The notes under the pieces were generated by a model. The model saw nothing but the letters and a program-made list of their open reading frames with translations. It searched no databases and was not told where the DNA came from. The translations under genes were made by a program, and so were the position numbers. Positions 6,422-6,526 of a stretch of DNA of 6,526 bases are shown in pieces (within the stretch, counting starts at the first letter, position 1; every line of letters starts with the position of its first letter). Source of the DNA: Candidatus Cloacimonadota bacterium (GTDB lineage Bacteria; Cloacimonadota; Cloacimonadia; Cloacimonadales; JAOZMQ01); contig JAOZMQ010000174.1 of the NCBI GenBank assembly GCA_029934195.1, forward strand, positions 1 through 6,526. The letters are read 5' to 3'.

Positions 6422-6526
6422 ATGGCAGAAATAATTGTTTCAGAATTTTTGAATAATAATGAAAAAAGAATTGCTTTGAAATTTGAGTATAATGTAGAAG
6501 TTATAGCAATGATCAAAACAACTGAA
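6422..6526 (+). CDS. Probable XerD-like tyrosine recombinase, N-terminus only (3' partial)
   Basis: The ATG at 6422 opens a frame that runs off the window after 35 residues. It is preceded by AGGAAGGAG (6411-6419). The segment RIALKFEYNVEVIAMIKTTE (residues 16-35) resembles the N-terminal arm-type domain of XerC/XerD-like integrases common in Bacteroidota, which typically begin with a hydrophobic strand, F.YN, an acidic/hydrophobic pair, and an IK stretch before a GARWS-type motif. That next motif and the catalytic R-H-R-Y residues lie outside the window, so the assignment rests on a short match from memory. If correct, it could be the integrase of this or an adjacent mobile element. Confidence 0.5.
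   Translation, partial: MAEIIVSEFLNNNEKRIALKFEYNVEVIAMIKTTE

Overview
This is an AT-rich window whose genes look like the DNA replication and recombination block of a phage or other mobile element, followed by a gene-poor stretch of repeats and possible gene debris that ends in the start of a probable tyrosine recombinase. The host is uncertain. Several starts carry Shine-Dalgarno sequences. The 35 residues visible at the right edge resemble the N-terminal arm domain of XerD-like integrases that are common in Bacteroidota and relatives. No taxon can be fixed without a search.

Layout, all on the + strand. Positions 1-2763 hold a Rad50/SbcC/gp46-type ATPase, cut off at its 5' end, with a CPIC zinc hook and an altered C-terminal ATPase half. 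A strong intrinsic terminator (2768-2792) closes that gene. Positions 2826-5055 look like an operon: a compact UvrD/PcrA-type helicase with a GTG start, an unrecognised 89-residue protein, and a small HNH nuclease whose ATG overlaps the preceding stop codon by one base. Positions 5086-5224 hold a 139-bp non-coding element with 19-bp imperfect terminal inverted repeats, possible ATAG target duplications and three internal GC-rich hairpins, so it is MITE-like. Positions 5253-6008 encode a protein that recalls the phage 'putative HNHc nuclease' / NinB-like recombination family, but its C-terminal HNH core looks collapsed to a CxxC...CxxH zinc knuckle. Positions 6009-6421 contain a perfect 15-bp inverted repeat, a T-run, and a short degraded reading frame that resembles a helicase Walker A region. 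The probable integrase begins at 6422.

Together, the ATPase (normally paired with a Mre11/SbcD-type nuclease, perhaps encoded upstream), the helicase, the HNH nuclease and the NinB/HNHc-like protein could process DNA ends and branched intermediates in phage-style recombination. This is inferred from families and gene order. The best leads are the MITE-like insertion, the altered ATPase motifs, the HNH protein without a visible active site, the uncharacterised 89-residue protein coupled to an HNH nuclease, and the remnant-plus-integrase boundary at the right end.
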